Shown here piece after piece: positions 8,911 to 18,124 of a DNA stretch of 64,000 nucleotides (its first letter is position 1; each line of letters starts with the position of its first letter). This DNA comes from DASWJZ01 sp963814905 (GTDB taxonomy: Bacteria > Pseudomonadota > Alphaproteobacteria > Rhizobiales > Afifellaceae). The stretch lies in NCBI GenBank assembly GCA_963814905.1, contig CAWFEM010000013.1:62001-126000 (forward strand), given 5' to 3'. A program made the position numbers and the translations under genes. The notes below the pieces were generated by a model. The model ran no database searches. It was not told the DNA's origin and worked only from the letters and a program-made list of their open reading frames with translations.

Positions 8911-9497
8911 CAAGTCGGGCGCCGGCGGAAACGAGCGCCGCCGCGAGCGCGAGCTTCACCAGATCGCCGAGCACGAACGGATAGAAGCCGAGCGAGAGCA
9001 GCGGCTTGTCCCATCCGATCACCGAGCCGAGATAGGCAAGGCCGATGACGAAGACGACGGCGTCTCCGAGAAGCATGATTCCGTAGAGCTTGATCGGGTT
9101 GCGATCGCCCCCCCGCTCGGCGAGCCATCCGATGATGACAACCTCCACCAGCGAAGCCGAGCAGATAGCCACCGGTCGGGCCGACCATATAGGCAAGACC
9201 GATCCCCTGCTCCGGCGTGCCGGAGAAGACCGGCATTCCGACCGCGCCTTCCAGGAGGTAGAGCACCACGGTGGCTAAGCCGAGCCGCCAGCCATAGGCC
9301 GCGGCGATCAGCGCAACGGCGCCGGTCTGCAGCGTCATCGGAACCGGCCAGAACGGCACGTGAACCTTGGCGGAGGCCCACAGGATCAGGCTGCCGACGA
9401 TGGCAAAGCCGGCGAGCGCTGCAATCCGACCCGCACTGTCTTCCGGGATGAATCGGCCGACCAGCGGCCCCTTCACAGCTATGGCACTCATTTTCAC
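8900..9497 (-). pseudogene. bioY: BioY-family biotin transporter S component, frameshifted
   Basis: BioY is the membrane substrate-capture subunit of ECF-type biotin uptake. The N-terminal part (from 9497) has PFWPVPMTLQTGAVAL and YMVGPTGGYLLGF, both BioY hallmarks. The rest (GWLAERG, YLGSVIGWDK, GFYPFVLGDLVKLALAA) continues one base later in another frame, with the switch near 9148-9156 just after GYLLGF. Removing one base restores 198 aa, a normal BioY length. No bioM/bioN energising genes are nearby, so this would be a solitary BioY or use a shared ECF module. The frameshift may be an assembly error; see the shared pattern with nrdJ, the M3 peptidase and aroB. Confidence 0.85.
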
Positions 9498-9565
9498 CGC
9501 CCTTCCGCGCGTCCCTCGTCCCCTATAGACAGCGCTTCGGGAAGCAGCAAGAAGCCGGCCACCCT

Positions 9566-10507
9566 ATGTCGCTCCAGTTCAACAGGGAATTCGCTCCACC
9601 TATCGGCGAGCCCGTGACCGTCGCGCCGGGCGTCAGGCGCGTGACGGCCGGAAATGCCGGACCCTTCACCTTCCGCGGCACGAACACCTTCCTGATCGGC
9701 GAAGGCTCGCTCGCCGTGCTCGATCCCGGACCGGACGATCCCGCCCATATCGACGCGCTCATGCACGCGATCGGCGGCGCGCACGTCGCGCATATCCTCG
9801 TCTCGCACTCGCATCGCGATCATTCGCCGGGCGCCGCACTTCTGAAGGAGCGGTCCGGCGCGCCGGTCCTCGCGGCAGGGCCGCACCGGCCAGCACGGCC
9901 GCTTCGCAGTGCCGACGAAATCCAGCTCGATATCGGCGCGGATCGCGATTTCGCCCCCGACGAGACGCTCGCCGACGGCGCGACGATCGGCGGCGACGGC
10001 TATCGCCTCGAGGCCGTGGCGACACCCGGGCACACGGCGAACCACCTCGCATTCGCGTGGCCGGATGCGGGGCTGATCTTCACCGGCGACCACGTCATGG
10101 GCTGGTCCACGACCGTCGTCGCTCCGCCGGACGGCGCGATGAGCGACTACATGGCCTCGCTCGACAAGCTCGCCGGGCGCCCGGAGCGCCGCTACCTTCC
10201 GGCCCACGGAGACGCGATCGAGGACGGGCCAGGCTTCGCCCGTGCGCTGCGCACGCATCGCAAGATGCGCGAGGCGGCGATCCTGGAGAGCCTGAGACGG
10301 GGCGACGGCACGATTGGTGAAATCGTGGCGCGCGTCTATGCCGGCCTCGATCCCATGCTTGTCGGCGCGGCGGCGCTCTCAACGCTCGCGCATCTGGAAG
10401 ACCTGGCGGAGCGCGGCATCGTCGTCCCGGACGACGGACCGGCGCTTCAGGCACGCTACCGGCTGGCCGATGCGACCCCGCTGCCCGCTGCCCCGGGCTC
10501 CGGCTGA
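9566..10507 (+). CDS. MBL-fold metallohydrolase, LACTB2/glyoxalase-II-like
   Basis: This 313-aa protein has a metallo-beta-lactamase fold. The metal site motif HSHRDH is at about residues 84-89, followed by the later ligands in ATPGHTANH and FTGDHVMGW. The C-terminal third looks like the small winged-helix region of LACTB2-like hydrolases, whose members include ribonucleases and thioesterases. It is divergent from bioY and convergent with a DUF1499 gene, overlapping that gene's 3' end by about 50 bases. The substrate is unknown. Confidence 0.85.
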   Translation: MSLQFNREFAPPIGEPVTVAPGVRRVTAGNAGPFTFRGTNTFLIGEGSLAVLDPGPDDPAHIDALMHAIGGAHVAHILVSHSHRDHSPGAALLKERSGAPVLAAGPHRPARPLRSADEIQLDIGADRDFAPDETLADGATIGGDGYRLEAVATPGHTANHLAFAWPDAGLIFTGDHVMGWSTTVVAPPDGAMSDYMASLDKLAGRPERRYLPAHGDAIEDGPGFARALRTHRKMREAAILESLRRGDGTIGEIVARVYAGLDPMLVGAAALSTLAHLEDLAERGIVVPDDGPALQARYRLADATPLPAAPGSG

Positions 10508-11442
10508 AGGACGGCGTCGAGCGCTGCAAAGAAGGATTTGATGCGGCGGGAATTCTCGCCGAGGTCGTGCGCCCCGACCCGGGAGGCAGAGCGCATATCG
10601 ACACGCGTCGAGCCGTCTTCCGTGATGGTCATACGGACCACCACGTCGTCGATGAAGCCGAACACCAGCGTCGGTGCGGTTGCCTCAAGCGTCGCGACGT
10701 TGGTCGGCTTTGGCTCCGGCACCTGCACTTCCGGCAAATCCGCCTCCGTCGGCAGGTCGCCATCGGGCAGGGTCTCCGTCGCCAGTCCCGCGCGCGATTG
10801 CGTCATCACGCTCTTCGCCGCGAGCGCCAGCGCCAATTCGTCATCCTCGGCGATCTCCACCTTCGGGTTCTCGCGCGAGGTCGCCATCGGCAAGGCCTCG
10901 GGCCGCTCTTCGCGTGTGATCGTCCAGCCGTCCAATTCCATGATCTTTCGCGCCGCGACGAAGACGTCGCCGAGCGGCAGCGGATAGACGCGCGGAACGA
11001 TCTGCGGATAGGCGGCGACCTGACGCGCCACGCTTTCGGGGCCGGGGAGCTTGTGCGCCGCACCGCCCTCCACGAAGAGCGGCGGGTCGTCGACGTCGGT
11101 CGTGACGTCGGAAAGGCGCGGATAGACGATCACGGCGGCCGTGACCAGGCCGAGCACGACGAGGACGGGCGACGCATAGAACAGGGCCATGAAAGCCGAG
11201 CCTGCGCCGTCGACACCGGACATCCAGATATCGGCCAGCGCAAACAGCGCAAGGCCGATTGCCGCGATGCCGAGGGCAAAGCCGGCGACGAGCACGGGCT
11301 GCAGCGCGACCTGCGGGACGATCCCGGCGCGCACGCCGACGACGCCGATCACCAGCACCGGCAGCGCCAGTCCGCCCGCTATGCGCGCCCAGTCCGCGGC
11401 ACGCGACCGCCGGATCGTGATGTTTCGCCGTATCAGCGGCAT
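10456..11442 (-). CDS. DUF1499 family membrane protein
   Basis: This is a 328-aa protein of unknown biochemical role. Three hydrophobic segments occupy about residues 20-120 (for example GGLALPVLVIGVVG). A soluble DUF1499 domain follows (about 150-320), recognised by RVYPLPLGDVFVAARKIME, GWTITREE and the ending RVDMRSASRVGAHDLGENSRRI. An acidic, proline-rich insertion lies inside the domain (about residues 215-255). Its stop region overlaps the end of the convergent MBL hydrolase gene. The upstream gene on the same strand ends-to-start with a 33-base gap from the acyl-CoA ligase stop side, so joint transcription is possible. Confidence 0.82.
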   Translation of the reverse strand: MPLIRRNITIRRSRAADWARIAGGLALPVLVIGVVGVRAGIVPQVALQPVLVAGFALGIAAIGLALFALADIWMSGVDGAGSAFMALFYASPVLVVLGLVTAAVIVYPRLSDVTTDVDDPPLFVEGGAAHKLPGPESVARQVAAYPQIVPRVYPLPLGDVFVAARKIMELDGWTITREERPEALPMATSRENPKVEIAEDDELALALAAKSVMTQSRAGLATETLPDGDLPTEADLPEVQVPEPKPTNVATLEATAPTLVFGFIDDVVVRMTITEDGSTRVDMRSASRVGAHDLGENSRRIKSFFAALDAVLQPEPGAAGSGVASASR

Positions 11443-11475
11443 GGCCTACTCCGATGCGGCTGAATATCCCCGCGC

Positions 11476-13095
11476 CTAGGAGTCCGGCAAGCGATAGTCG
11501 CCGAAACGTTCGCGCAATTCCGTTTTCTTGATCTTGCCGGTGGCGGTATGCGGGATTTCGTCGACGAAGATCACGTCGTCGGGCAGCCACCATTTGGCGA
11601 CCTTCGTGCGCAGGAAGTCGATCAGCGACTCCTTGGTCGGCGAAGCGCCGCTCTTCGCCACCACGATCAGCAGCGGCCGCTCGTCCCACTTCGCATGGCG
11701 GACGCCGATTACCGCCGCCTCGGCGACGTCCGGATGGCCGACCGCCAAATTCTCCAGATCGATGGAGGATATCCATTCCCCGCCCGACTTGATGACGTCC
11801 TTCGAGCGGTCGGTGATGCGCATGTAGCCATGGGCGTCCATGTGGGCGACGTCGCCGGTCTCAAACCAGCCTTCCGAATCGAGCACCTCCGCCTCGTCGC
11901 GAAAATAGGCGCGCGCGACCGCCGGGCCGCGCACCTTGAGGCGCCCGAAGGTCTTGCCGTCCCAGGGACGCGCCTGGCCTTCGTCGTCGGCGATCTTGAG
12001 CTCCACGCCGAACGGCGGATGCCCCTGCTTCTCCTGCAGGTCCAAACGCGCCTCCCGCTCAAGCTCCGAAACCTCCGGCTTGAACGTGCAGACGGTTCCA
12101 AGCGGGCTCATCTCGGTCATGCCCCAGGCGTGGAGCACGCGCACGCCGTAGCGCTCCTCAAAACCCTCGATCAGCGCACGCGGGCAGGCCGCCCCGCCGA
12201 TCACCACGCGTTTCAGATATGGGAGCTCGGCCTTGTTCGCGTCGAGATGCTGAAGGAGACCGAGCCAGAGCGTCGGCACGGCGGCGGTGCAGGTGACGCG
12301 CTCGGCATTCAGGAGCTCCAGCAGAGACGCGCCGTCGAGCTTCGCGCCCGGCATGACGAGCGCCGCGCCGGCCATCGGCGCGCTGAAGGCGATCCCCCAG
12401 CAATTGGCATGGAACATCGGCACGACCGGCATGATGCGATCGCTGCTCGACATCCCGATCGTGTCCGGCAAGTTGGAGATGAAGGAGTGGAGCACGTTGG
12501 AACGGTGCGAATAGACGACGCCCTTCGGGTTGCCCGTCGTGCCGGACGTGTAGCACATGCCGGCGGCGGTGTTCTCGTCGAAGTCGCGCCAAGCGAAATC
12601 GTCGTCGGGAGCGAGCCATTCTTCGTAAGGCTCAACGTCGAGCGGCGTTTCCGGCAAATGCGCCGCGTCGGTCAGCACGACGATCTTCTCCAGCGACTTC
12701 AATTGATCGCGAAGCTTTTCCACCAGCGGCAGGAACGTCAGGTCGACGAAGAGCACCTTGTCCTCGGCGTGATTGATGATCCAGGCGATCTGTTCGGGAA
12801 AGAGCCGCGGGTTGACCGTGTGATAGACGCCGCCGAGGCCGAGCAGGCCGTACCAGACCTCGAAATGCCGCCACGTGTTCCAGGCGAGCGTCGCGCCGCG
12901 GTCGCCGAGCCGGAAGCGGTCATTGTCGAGCCGCTTCGCCACCCGCCGGGCGCGCGAGTGAACCGCCCGGTAGTTGGTGCGATGGATCGGGCCTTCCACC
13001 GAGCGCGACACGATCTCGCGGTCACCGTGATAGAGGGCGGCGTGGTCGATCAGCTTATGGCAAAGGAGCGGCCACTCCTGCATCAGTCCGCGCAT
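11476..13095 (-). CDS. Acyl-CoA synthetase, FadD/DmdB-like (AMP-binding)
   Basis: This ligase (539 aa) activates a carboxylic acid with ATP and CoA through an acyl-adenylate. The AMP-binding motif YTSGTTGNPKG is intact, as are HAWGMTEMSPLG, the GWFETGDVAH core and the catalytic lysine region TATGKIKKTELRERF. The N-terminus (MRGLMQEWPLLCHKLIDHA, EIVSRSVEGPIHR) resembles the medium-chain and 3-methylthiopropionate ligase (DmdB-like) branch, so the substrate could be a fatty acid or methylthiopropionate. The start at 13095 is preceded by GGGAGG; a longer frame to 13149 has no such site. Confidence 0.88.
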   Translation of the reverse strand: MRGLMQEWPLLCHKLIDHAALYHGDREIVSRSVEGPIHRTNYRAVHSRARRVAKRLDNDRFRLGDRGATLAWNTWRHFEVWYGLLGLGGVYHTVNPRLFPEQIAWIINHAEDKVLFVDLTFLPLVEKLRDQLKSLEKIVVLTDAAHLPETPLDVEPYEEWLAPDDDFAWRDFDENTAAGMCYTSGTTGNPKGVVYSHRSNVLHSFISNLPDTIGMSSSDRIMPVVPMFHANCWGIAFSAPMAGAALVMPGAKLDGASLLELLNAERVTCTAAVPTLWLGLLQHLDANKAELPYLKRVVIGGAACPRALIEGFEERYGVRVLHAWGMTEMSPLGTVCTFKPEVSELEREARLDLQEKQGHPPFGVELKIADDEGQARPWDGKTFGRLKVRGPAVARAYFRDEAEVLDSEGWFETGDVAHMDAHGYMRITDRSKDVIKSGGEWISSIDLENLAVGHPDVAEAAVIGVRHAKWDERPLLIVVAKSGASPTKESLIDFLRTKVAKWWLPDDVIFVDEIPHTATGKIKKTELRERFGDYRLPDS

Positions 13096-13206
13096 TGTTT
13101 CCTCCCGGTTTTTGCGCGGGAGCTTCCCTTTTCGGCAGCCACCTGGCAAGGCGCGCGTTTACGTTAAAATCGCATATCCGCGCGGATCGGCCTTTGTTCC
13201 GACAGG

Positions 13207-13635
13207 ATGGCGGCCATGTCGGAGCAAAGCCACAAGCCGGGGCATTTCTCTGCGGGTCCCGCGGCTGAAGAGGTCAACGGCCGCAGCATGCAGCGCCTTC
13301 AGTTCGAGCTCGCGCTCGATCTCGGCAGCCTCGGCCGTCTGCCCGCTGAAACCGTTCGCGAAGCCGCCGCATCGGTCGGCGCCGATCTCCTCTTCATGCT
13401 GCCGGTGCCGTCGGGCAAAGGCGTCACGGCCGTCGTCAGGCTGCTGGAGGACGGCAGGCACTCTTTCCTGCAGATCACCAATACCGGCGACGGATTCCGC
13501 ACGGCGGACGAGACGCAGATGGACGCGGCACTGCTTGCGCTTGCTCGCGCCTCCGTCGACGTCTTCCAACGACTGTCGACCGACAGCCACCATTCGCGAG
13601 CCTCTCGCCGCGACCGGCTGAGCGCCTTCAAATAA
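13207..13635 (+). CDS. Hypothetical protein, 142 aa
   Basis: I do not recognise a family. The product is soluble, with no signal peptide or membrane segment. The central part (about residues 28-115) alternates short hydrophobic strands and helices (QRLQFELALDLGSLG, ADLLFMLPVP, TAVVRLLEDG), and the ends are charged. It is transcribed divergently from the acyl-CoA ligase and its 3' end overlaps the convergent exporter gene by eight bases. An alternative ATG is at 13216. Coding status rests on codon-like composition and the tidy fit between neighbours. Confidence 0.6.
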   Translation: MAAMSEQSHKPGHFSAGPAAEEVNGRSMQRLQFELALDLGSLGRLPAETVREAAASVGADLLFMLPVPSGKGVTAVVRLLEDGRHSFLQITNTGDGFRTADETQMDAALLALARASVDVFQRLSTDSHHSRASRRDRLSAFK

Positions 13636-14242
13636 GCCCGACCGCCAGTCGCGCGGCGATCGCCCACATCACGATCCCGATCAGGATGTCGAGCACGCGC
13701 CAGGCGCGCCTATCGGCGAAGATCGGCGCAAGCAACGCGGCGCCGTAGCCAAGCCCGAAGAACCATATGAAAGACGCCGCGCTCGCGCCAATTCCGTAGG
13801 TGACGCGCGCCACGCCTTCGTAGCGACCGGAAAGACTGCCGATCAGAAGCACCGTGTCGAGATAGACATGCGGGTTCAGGAACGTGAAGGCGAGACAGGC
13901 GAGGATCGCCGTTCCAAGCCGCTCGGTGTCGTCTCCCCCCGCGCGCAGCGCTTCCGGCCGCCAAGCGCGCCAGAAGCTGCGAATGCCGTAGGCGAAAAGA
14001 AAGAGCGCCCCGCCTGCCGTCACGACGGTCAGCAGCACTTCGGAGCGCGCCACCAGCGTGCCGAGGCCGGCGATGCCGGCGGCGATCAGTGCCGCGTCGG
14101 CGAGAGCGCAGACAAGGCAGATTGCAAAGACGAACTTTCGCCTGAGCCCCTGCCGGAGCACGAAGGCATTCTGCGCGCCGATCGCGACGATCAGGCTGCC
14201 GCCGAGGAGGAAGCCGTTCAGCGCCGCCGCGAGCGCCGTCAT
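13628..14242 (-). CDS. argO: LysE/ArgO-type amino acid exporter
   Basis: This 204-aa inner-membrane exporter has about six hydrophobic helices. The N-terminus GGSLIVAIGAQNAFVLRQGLR is the LysE/ArgO hallmark (GxQNAFVLRQG), and LAFTFLNPHVYLDT is the second conserved loop. Family members export arginine or lysine out of the cell. It starts inside the stop codon of the aminotransferase gene (ATGA overlap at 14239-14242), so the two are translated together. The exported amino acid may relate to that aminotransferase, but this is inference. Confidence 0.88.
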   Translation of the reverse strand: MTALAAALNGFLLGGSLIVAIGAQNAFVLRQGLRRKFVFAICLVCALADAALIAAGIAGLGTLVARSEVLLTVVTAGGALFLFAYGIRSFWRAWRPEALRAGGDDTERLGTAILACLAFTFLNPHVYLDTVLLIGSLSGRYEGVARVTYGIGASAASFIWFFGLGYGAALLAPIFADRRAWRVLDILIGIVMWAIAARLAVGLI

Positions 14243-15390
14243 TTGAGCCAGGCGGAGAGCCGCTCGATCCCCTCTTCGATCGCTTGCTCCGTCCCGGCGA
14301 AGGAGAAGCGGATATAGCGATGACCGCGCGTGTGGTCGAAGTCGGGACCGGGCGTCGCCGCGACGCCTGCCTCGTTCAGCATGCGGCTTGCGAAATCGTG
14401 CGCGTCGTTGGTGAAGCGGGCGACGGAGGCGTAGACATAGAACGCGCCGTCGACGGGCAGGAGCTCGTCGAAGCCGAGCGCCGGCAGGCGCTGCAGGAGC
14501 GTCGCGCGGTTGCGCGCGTAGCCGGCCTTCACCGCCTCAAGCTCGGCGGTGGAATCGAAGGCGGCCACCGCGGCACGCTGCGAAAGCTCCGGCACGGAGA
14601 TGAAGAGCGATTGCGCGAGCCGTTCGAACGGCCGCACCAGGTTTTCGGGGAGCACCAGCCAGCCGACGCGCCAACCGGTCATGCAATAATATTTGGAGAA
14701 GGAATTGACGACGATCGCCTCGCCGCCGAGGCGGAGCGCCGTCTCCGCGCGGCCGGCATAGACGAGGCCGTGATAGATCTCATCGGAGATGAAACGCATC
14801 TCGGCGGCGTCGCAGAGCTCCACCAGCCGCTTCAGCTCTTCCGGCGAGGTCATCGTGCCGGTGGGATTGGCGGGGCTTGCGACAAGCACGCCGGCAAGCG
14901 GCGCCTGGGCGTGGGCGCGCTCCACGTGCTCAGCGGTCAGCGCCCAGCGCGTGTCCGGCCCGACCTCGATCTCGACCGCGACGAGGCCGAGCGCCTTCAG
15001 GATGTTGCGATAGGCCGGATAGCCGGGCGAGGCCATGGCGATGCGGTCGCCCGGATCGAAGGCGCCGAGGAAAAGAAGGTTAAAGCCCCCCGACGATCCG
15101 GTCGTCACCATCACCCGGGAGGGCGACAGATCGACGCCGTAGGCGTCGCGGTAGTGGCGGGCGATCCGGGCGCGCAGCGGCGCGATGCCGAGCGCTTCGG
15201 TGTAGCCGAGGCGGCCGCCTTTCAGCGCCTCGGCGGCCGCCGCGAGGACCGGCCCCGGCGCCGGCGCACCGGGCTGCCCGACCTCCATATGGATGACCTT
15301 GCGCCCGGCCGCCTCCAATGCGGCAGCCGCGGCGAGCACGTCCATCGCCAGGAAGGGCTCGACGGCGCTGCGCCGCGAGGCGCTCAACAT
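14239..15390 (-). CDS. Class I/II PLP-dependent aminotransferase
   Basis: This 383-aa aspartate-aminotransferase-fold enzyme belongs to fold type I. Supporting motifs are HMEVGQPGAPAPGPV near the start, the ASPANPTG loop, FISDEIYHGLVY, and SFSKYYCMTGWRVGW, whose lysine forms the Schiff base with pyridoxal phosphate. The C-terminus has GHRYIRFSF, containing the substrate-carboxylate arginine. I chose the ATG at 15390 because it begins the conserved N-terminus; the frame stays open further upstream but that part overlaps the opposite-strand M48 gene. It shares a four-base overlap with the downstream argO-like gene. The donor and acceptor are not predictable. Confidence 0.88.
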   Translation of the reverse strand: MLSASRRSAVEPFLAMDVLAAAAALEAAGRKVIHMEVGQPGAPAPGPVLAAAAEALKGGRLGYTEALGIAPLRARIARHYRDAYGVDLSPSRVMVTTGSSGGFNLLFLGAFDPGDRIAMASPGYPAYRNILKALGLVAVEIEVGPDTRWALTAEHVERAHAQAPLAGVLVASPANPTGTMTSPEELKRLVELCDAAEMRFISDEIYHGLVYAGRAETALRLGGEAIVVNSFSKYYCMTGWRVGWLVLPENLVRPFERLAQSLFISVPELSQRAAVAAFDSTAELEAVKAGYARNRATLLQRLPALGFDELLPVDGAFYVYASVARFTNDAHDFASRMLNEAGVAATPGPDFDHTRGHRYIRFSFAGTEQAIEEGIERLSAWLK

Positions 15391-15510
15391 GGCCTGTTCA
15401 ACATAACTTGCCTTTCTTTCGACGCGCCGTTTCGCTAGGCAATCGGCAAAGGGCCGGCCCAGTCGCTGCCTGCCAAGTCCCGACTGCCACTCGAAAATCG
15501 GATATCGCGC

Positions 15511-16890
15511 GTGACGTCCAGCATTTTCGCATCGCGACCGGCAAAGGCGCTTTCGCTTTTCCTTGCCGCCTCGCTCGCCGCGATGCCGGTGACTGAGGCG
15601 CAGGGTCGCCGCCAGACCATCGTCCGTGACTCGGAGATCGAAACGCTCCTGCGCGACTACGCCAAGCCCATCTTCGGGGCCGCCGGAGTCGGCTCGCGCG
15701 ACGCGGAGATCGTCATCGTCCAGGACAACGACTTCAACGCCTTCGTGGCCAGCGGCCGGCGCATGGTCATCAACACCGGCACGTTGCTGCAATCGAAGAC
15801 GCCGAACGAGCTGATCGGAGTCATCGCACACGAGACCGGCCACCTCGCCGGCGCACATCTGGAAGGCCTGCATAACGAGATCGCGCGCGCGCGCGCCATC
15901 GGAGCCGTCATCGGTCTGCTCGGCGTCGCGGGAATGGCGGCGGGCGCGGCGACCGGTTCCGGAGGCACCGCGCGTGCGGGCACGGCGGCCATGACCGCGG
16001 GGCCGAACGTCGCGGAGCGGACGCTTCTAAGTTACCGGCGCGCCCAGGAACTCGCCGCCGACCGCGCCGCTCTCACCTATCTCAACGCGACGCATCAATC
16101 CGCCAAGGGCATGGTGACCACGTTCCAGCGCTTCGCCGACCAGCAGCTCGTCTCGGCGCAATACGCCGATCCGTACGCGCTGACACATCCGATAGCGCGC
16201 GACCGCCTGGCGCTTCTGGAGAAGAAGGCGCGCGAAAGCCCCTACTGGGACGCCACCGACAGCGAGGCGCTGCAGTTCCGGCACGACATGATGCGCGCCA
16301 AGCTCACGGCCTTCGTCCAGGGGCCGATGGCGGTGTCGCGGCGCTATCCGCGAAGCGACACGAGCCTGCCGGCGCGATATGCCCGCGCGATCGTCGCCTA
16401 CCGGACCGGGAGCACGCGCGACGCCGTACGTGCCGCCGACGCGCTGATCGCGAGCGCGCCGGACTACCCCTATTTCTACGAGCTCAAGGGCCAGACGCTG
16501 TTCGAGGCTGGCCACGGGCGCGAGGCTATCGCGCCGCTGCGTCGGGCGGTGGCGCTGGCGCCTGCACCGGGGCTGATCCGCATCATGCTCGGCGCCGCGG
16601 AGCTGTCGAGCGGCGACAAGAGCCAGCTTTCCGCGGCAGTCAGGGACCTGATTGTGGGGCTCAGGGAAGAGCCGCTTTCTTCGGATGGCTACCGTCAGCT
16701 CGCCATCGCCTATGAGAAGCAGGGCAAGCTTCCCGATGCCCAGCTCGCGACCGCCGAGGGCTTGTTGATCGCCGGCGACGTGAAGTCGGCAAAGGTCTTC
16801 GCCCGCCGCGCACAGGCGAAATTTGCCACCGGATCGCCCGGATGGCTTAAGGCGGACGATATTATCAGCTACGAATCGCCGAAAGGATGA
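15511..16890 (+). CDS. Periplasmic M48 zinc metalloprotease with TPR tail (BepA-like)
   Basis: This 459-aa protein starts at a GTG and has an N-terminal signal peptide (about residues 1-30, ending near TEAQG). The protease domain carries the zinc motif HETGH in VIAHETGHLAGAH and the third ligand glutamate in RAQELAADRAAL. The C-terminal part (about 300-450) is built of tetratricopeptide helices (FYELKGQTLFEAGHGREAI, YRQLAIAYEKQGKL). The architecture matches BepA/YfgC, which degrades or assists outer-membrane proteins such as LptD. It is divergent from the aminotransferase and lies 53 bases before the DsbA-like gene. Confidence 0.9.
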   Translation: MTSSIFASRPAKALSLFLAASLAAMPVTEAQGRRQTIVRDSEIETLLRDYAKPIFGAAGVGSRDAEIVIVQDNDFNAFVASGRRMVINTGTLLQSKTPNELIGVIAHETGHLAGAHLEGLHNEIARARAIGAVIGLLGVAGMAAGAATGSGGTARAGTAAMTAGPNVAERTLLSYRRAQELAADRAALTYLNATHQSAKGMVTTFQRFADQQLVSAQYADPYALTHPIARDRLALLEKKARESPYWDATDSEALQFRHDMMRAKLTAFVQGPMAVSRRYPRSDTSLPARYARAIVAYRTGSTRDAVRAADALIASAPDYPYFYELKGQTLFEAGHGREAIAPLRRAVALAPAPGLIRIMLGAAELSSGDKSQLSAAVRDLIVGLREEPLSSDGYRQLAIAYEKQGKLPDAQLATAEGLLIAGDVKSAKVFARRAQAKFATGSPGWLKADDIISYESPKG

Positions 16891-16943
16891 GGGGCGGCGC
16901 GGCGACGAGACAGGGTCCCGAAATGGGCGAAGGAAGGTAAAGG

Positions 16944-17699
16944 ATGAACATGAAGCTTCTCGGCATGGCCGCCGCCCTGGCGTTGGCGCTCGTTTCCAGC
17001 CCGAGCCGGGCGGAGATGGACGCCGCGCAGAAGGAGGAGATCGGCCAGATCATCCACGAGTACATCCTGGCGCACCCGGAAATCCTCGACGAGGCCGCCC
17101 AGGCCCTTCAGGAGAAGCGCGACAAGGAACTGGCCAGTGCGCAGCAGAAGGCGATCGAGGAAAAAGCCAGCACCATCTTCAATTCGAAGAACCAGATGGT
17201 GCTCGGCAACCCCGACGGCGCGATCACGCTGGTGGAGTTCTTCGATTACAATTGCACCTATTGCCGGCGCGCCGTTTCCGACATGTCGGCGCTGCTGGAC
17301 GCCAATCCCGATCTGCGCGTCGTGATGAAGGAATTCCCGATCCTTTCGGAAGGCTCGGTGGAGGCGGCCCGCATCTCGGTTGCGGTCAAGGAACTGGCGC
17401 CCGACAAATATCTCGATTTCCACCGCGAGCTCTTCTCGCGTCCCGGACAGGCGAGCGCCACCAAGGCGTTGGAGATCGCCACCGATCTCGGTCTCGACAC
17501 CGATGCGTTGCGGATCGCTGCGAAAGCCCAGGACGTGACGGCGGGCCTGCAGGAGGTGCACCAGCTCGCCACCGATCTCGGCATCAGCGGCACGCCCTCC
17601 TACGTGATCGGACAGGAGATCGTGCCGGGCGCGATCGGCTATGACGGCCTGCAGGCGAAAGTGAGCGCGATCCGCCAGTGCGGCGCGACGGTGTGCTGA
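16944..17699 (+). CDS. DsbA-family periplasmic thiol-disulfide protein (Com1-like)
   Basis: This 251-aa exported thioredoxin-fold protein has a signal peptide at residues 1-23 (ends PSRA). A helical N-terminal extension follows (about 24-80), then the redox motif CTYC in FFDYNCTYCRRA and the cis-proline loop GISGTPSYVIG. The arrangement is that of the DsbA/Com1/ScsC-type oxidoreductases or isomerases with an N-terminal oligomerisation region. The last residues include two further cysteines (RQCGATVC). It follows the M48 gene on the same strand, consistent with a periplasmic protein quality-control pair. Confidence 0.9.
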   Translation: MNMKLLGMAAALALALVSSPSRAEMDAAQKEEIGQIIHEYILAHPEILDEAAQALQEKRDKELASAQQKAIEEKASTIFNSKNQMVLGNPDGAITLVEFFDYNCTYCRRAVSDMSALLDANPDLRVVMKEFPILSEGSVEAARISVAVKELAPDKYLDFHRELFSRPGQASATKALEIATDLGLDTDALRIAAKAQDVTAGLQEVHQLATDLGISGTPSYVIGQEIVPGAIGYDGLQAKVSAIRQCGATVC

Positions 17700-17740
17700 A
17701 GACGGGGCACTGAAGACTTGGTGCTGAAGACGGGGTGTCG

Positions 17741-18124
17741 ATGAAAAAGTTCCTGATCGAGTTCTTCACCTGGTGGAACGGCGCCACGCTCGGCACCCGC
17801 TTCTATACGTGGCGCAAGGGCATCCCCGTCGGCGAGGACGAGTTCGGCAACAGCTACTACAGGACGGCCGACAGCAAGCGCCGCTGGGTCCTCTACAACG
17901 GCGAGGCCGAGGCGAGCCGCATTCCGGCCGCCTGGCACGGCTGGATGCACTACCGTACCGACGTGCCGCCGACGGAGGACAACTACAAGCCGCGCGAATG
18001 GGAAAAGCCGCACATCCCGAACCTGACCGGCACCGCAGCCGCCTACCGGCCGCCAGGGTCGATCCTGAGCCCGGAAAAGCGACCCGCGGTCACCGGCGAC
18101 TACGAGCCGTGGACGCCCGCGTGA
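17741..18124 (+). CDS. Complex I accessory subunit, NDUFA12/B17.2 homologue
   Basis: This 127-aa protein is the bacterial counterpart of mitochondrial NDUFA12, an accessory subunit of NADH:ubiquinone oxidoreductase found in alphaproteobacteria. It starts MKKFLIEFFTWWNGATLGTR and contains the family signature RRWVLYNGEAEASRIP and WHGWMHYRTDVPP. The ATG at 17741 is preferred over GTG at 17735 because it gives the family start and follows the GACGGGG stretch. Its stop overlaps the GTG of the DUF2155 gene. A homologue of the complex I assembly methyltransferase NDUFAF5 lies elsewhere in the window (48295). Confidence 0.93.
   Translation: MKKFLIEFFTWWNGATLGTRFYTWRKGIPVGEDEFGNSYYRTADSKRRWVLYNGEAEASRIPAAWHGWMHYRTDVPPTEDNYKPREWEKPHIPNLTGTAAAYRPPGSILSPEKRPAVTGDYEPWTPA

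Noticed and set aside
9523..9532. A BioR-like box upstream of bioY
   Set aside because: It matches only 7 of 10 bases of TTATMKATAA and could equally be part of a -10 element. Too weak to call.
11548..13167. A long open frame on the plus strand over the acyl-CoA ligase
   Set aside because: Antisense shadow; the ligase on the other strand has complete motifs and a good ribosome site.
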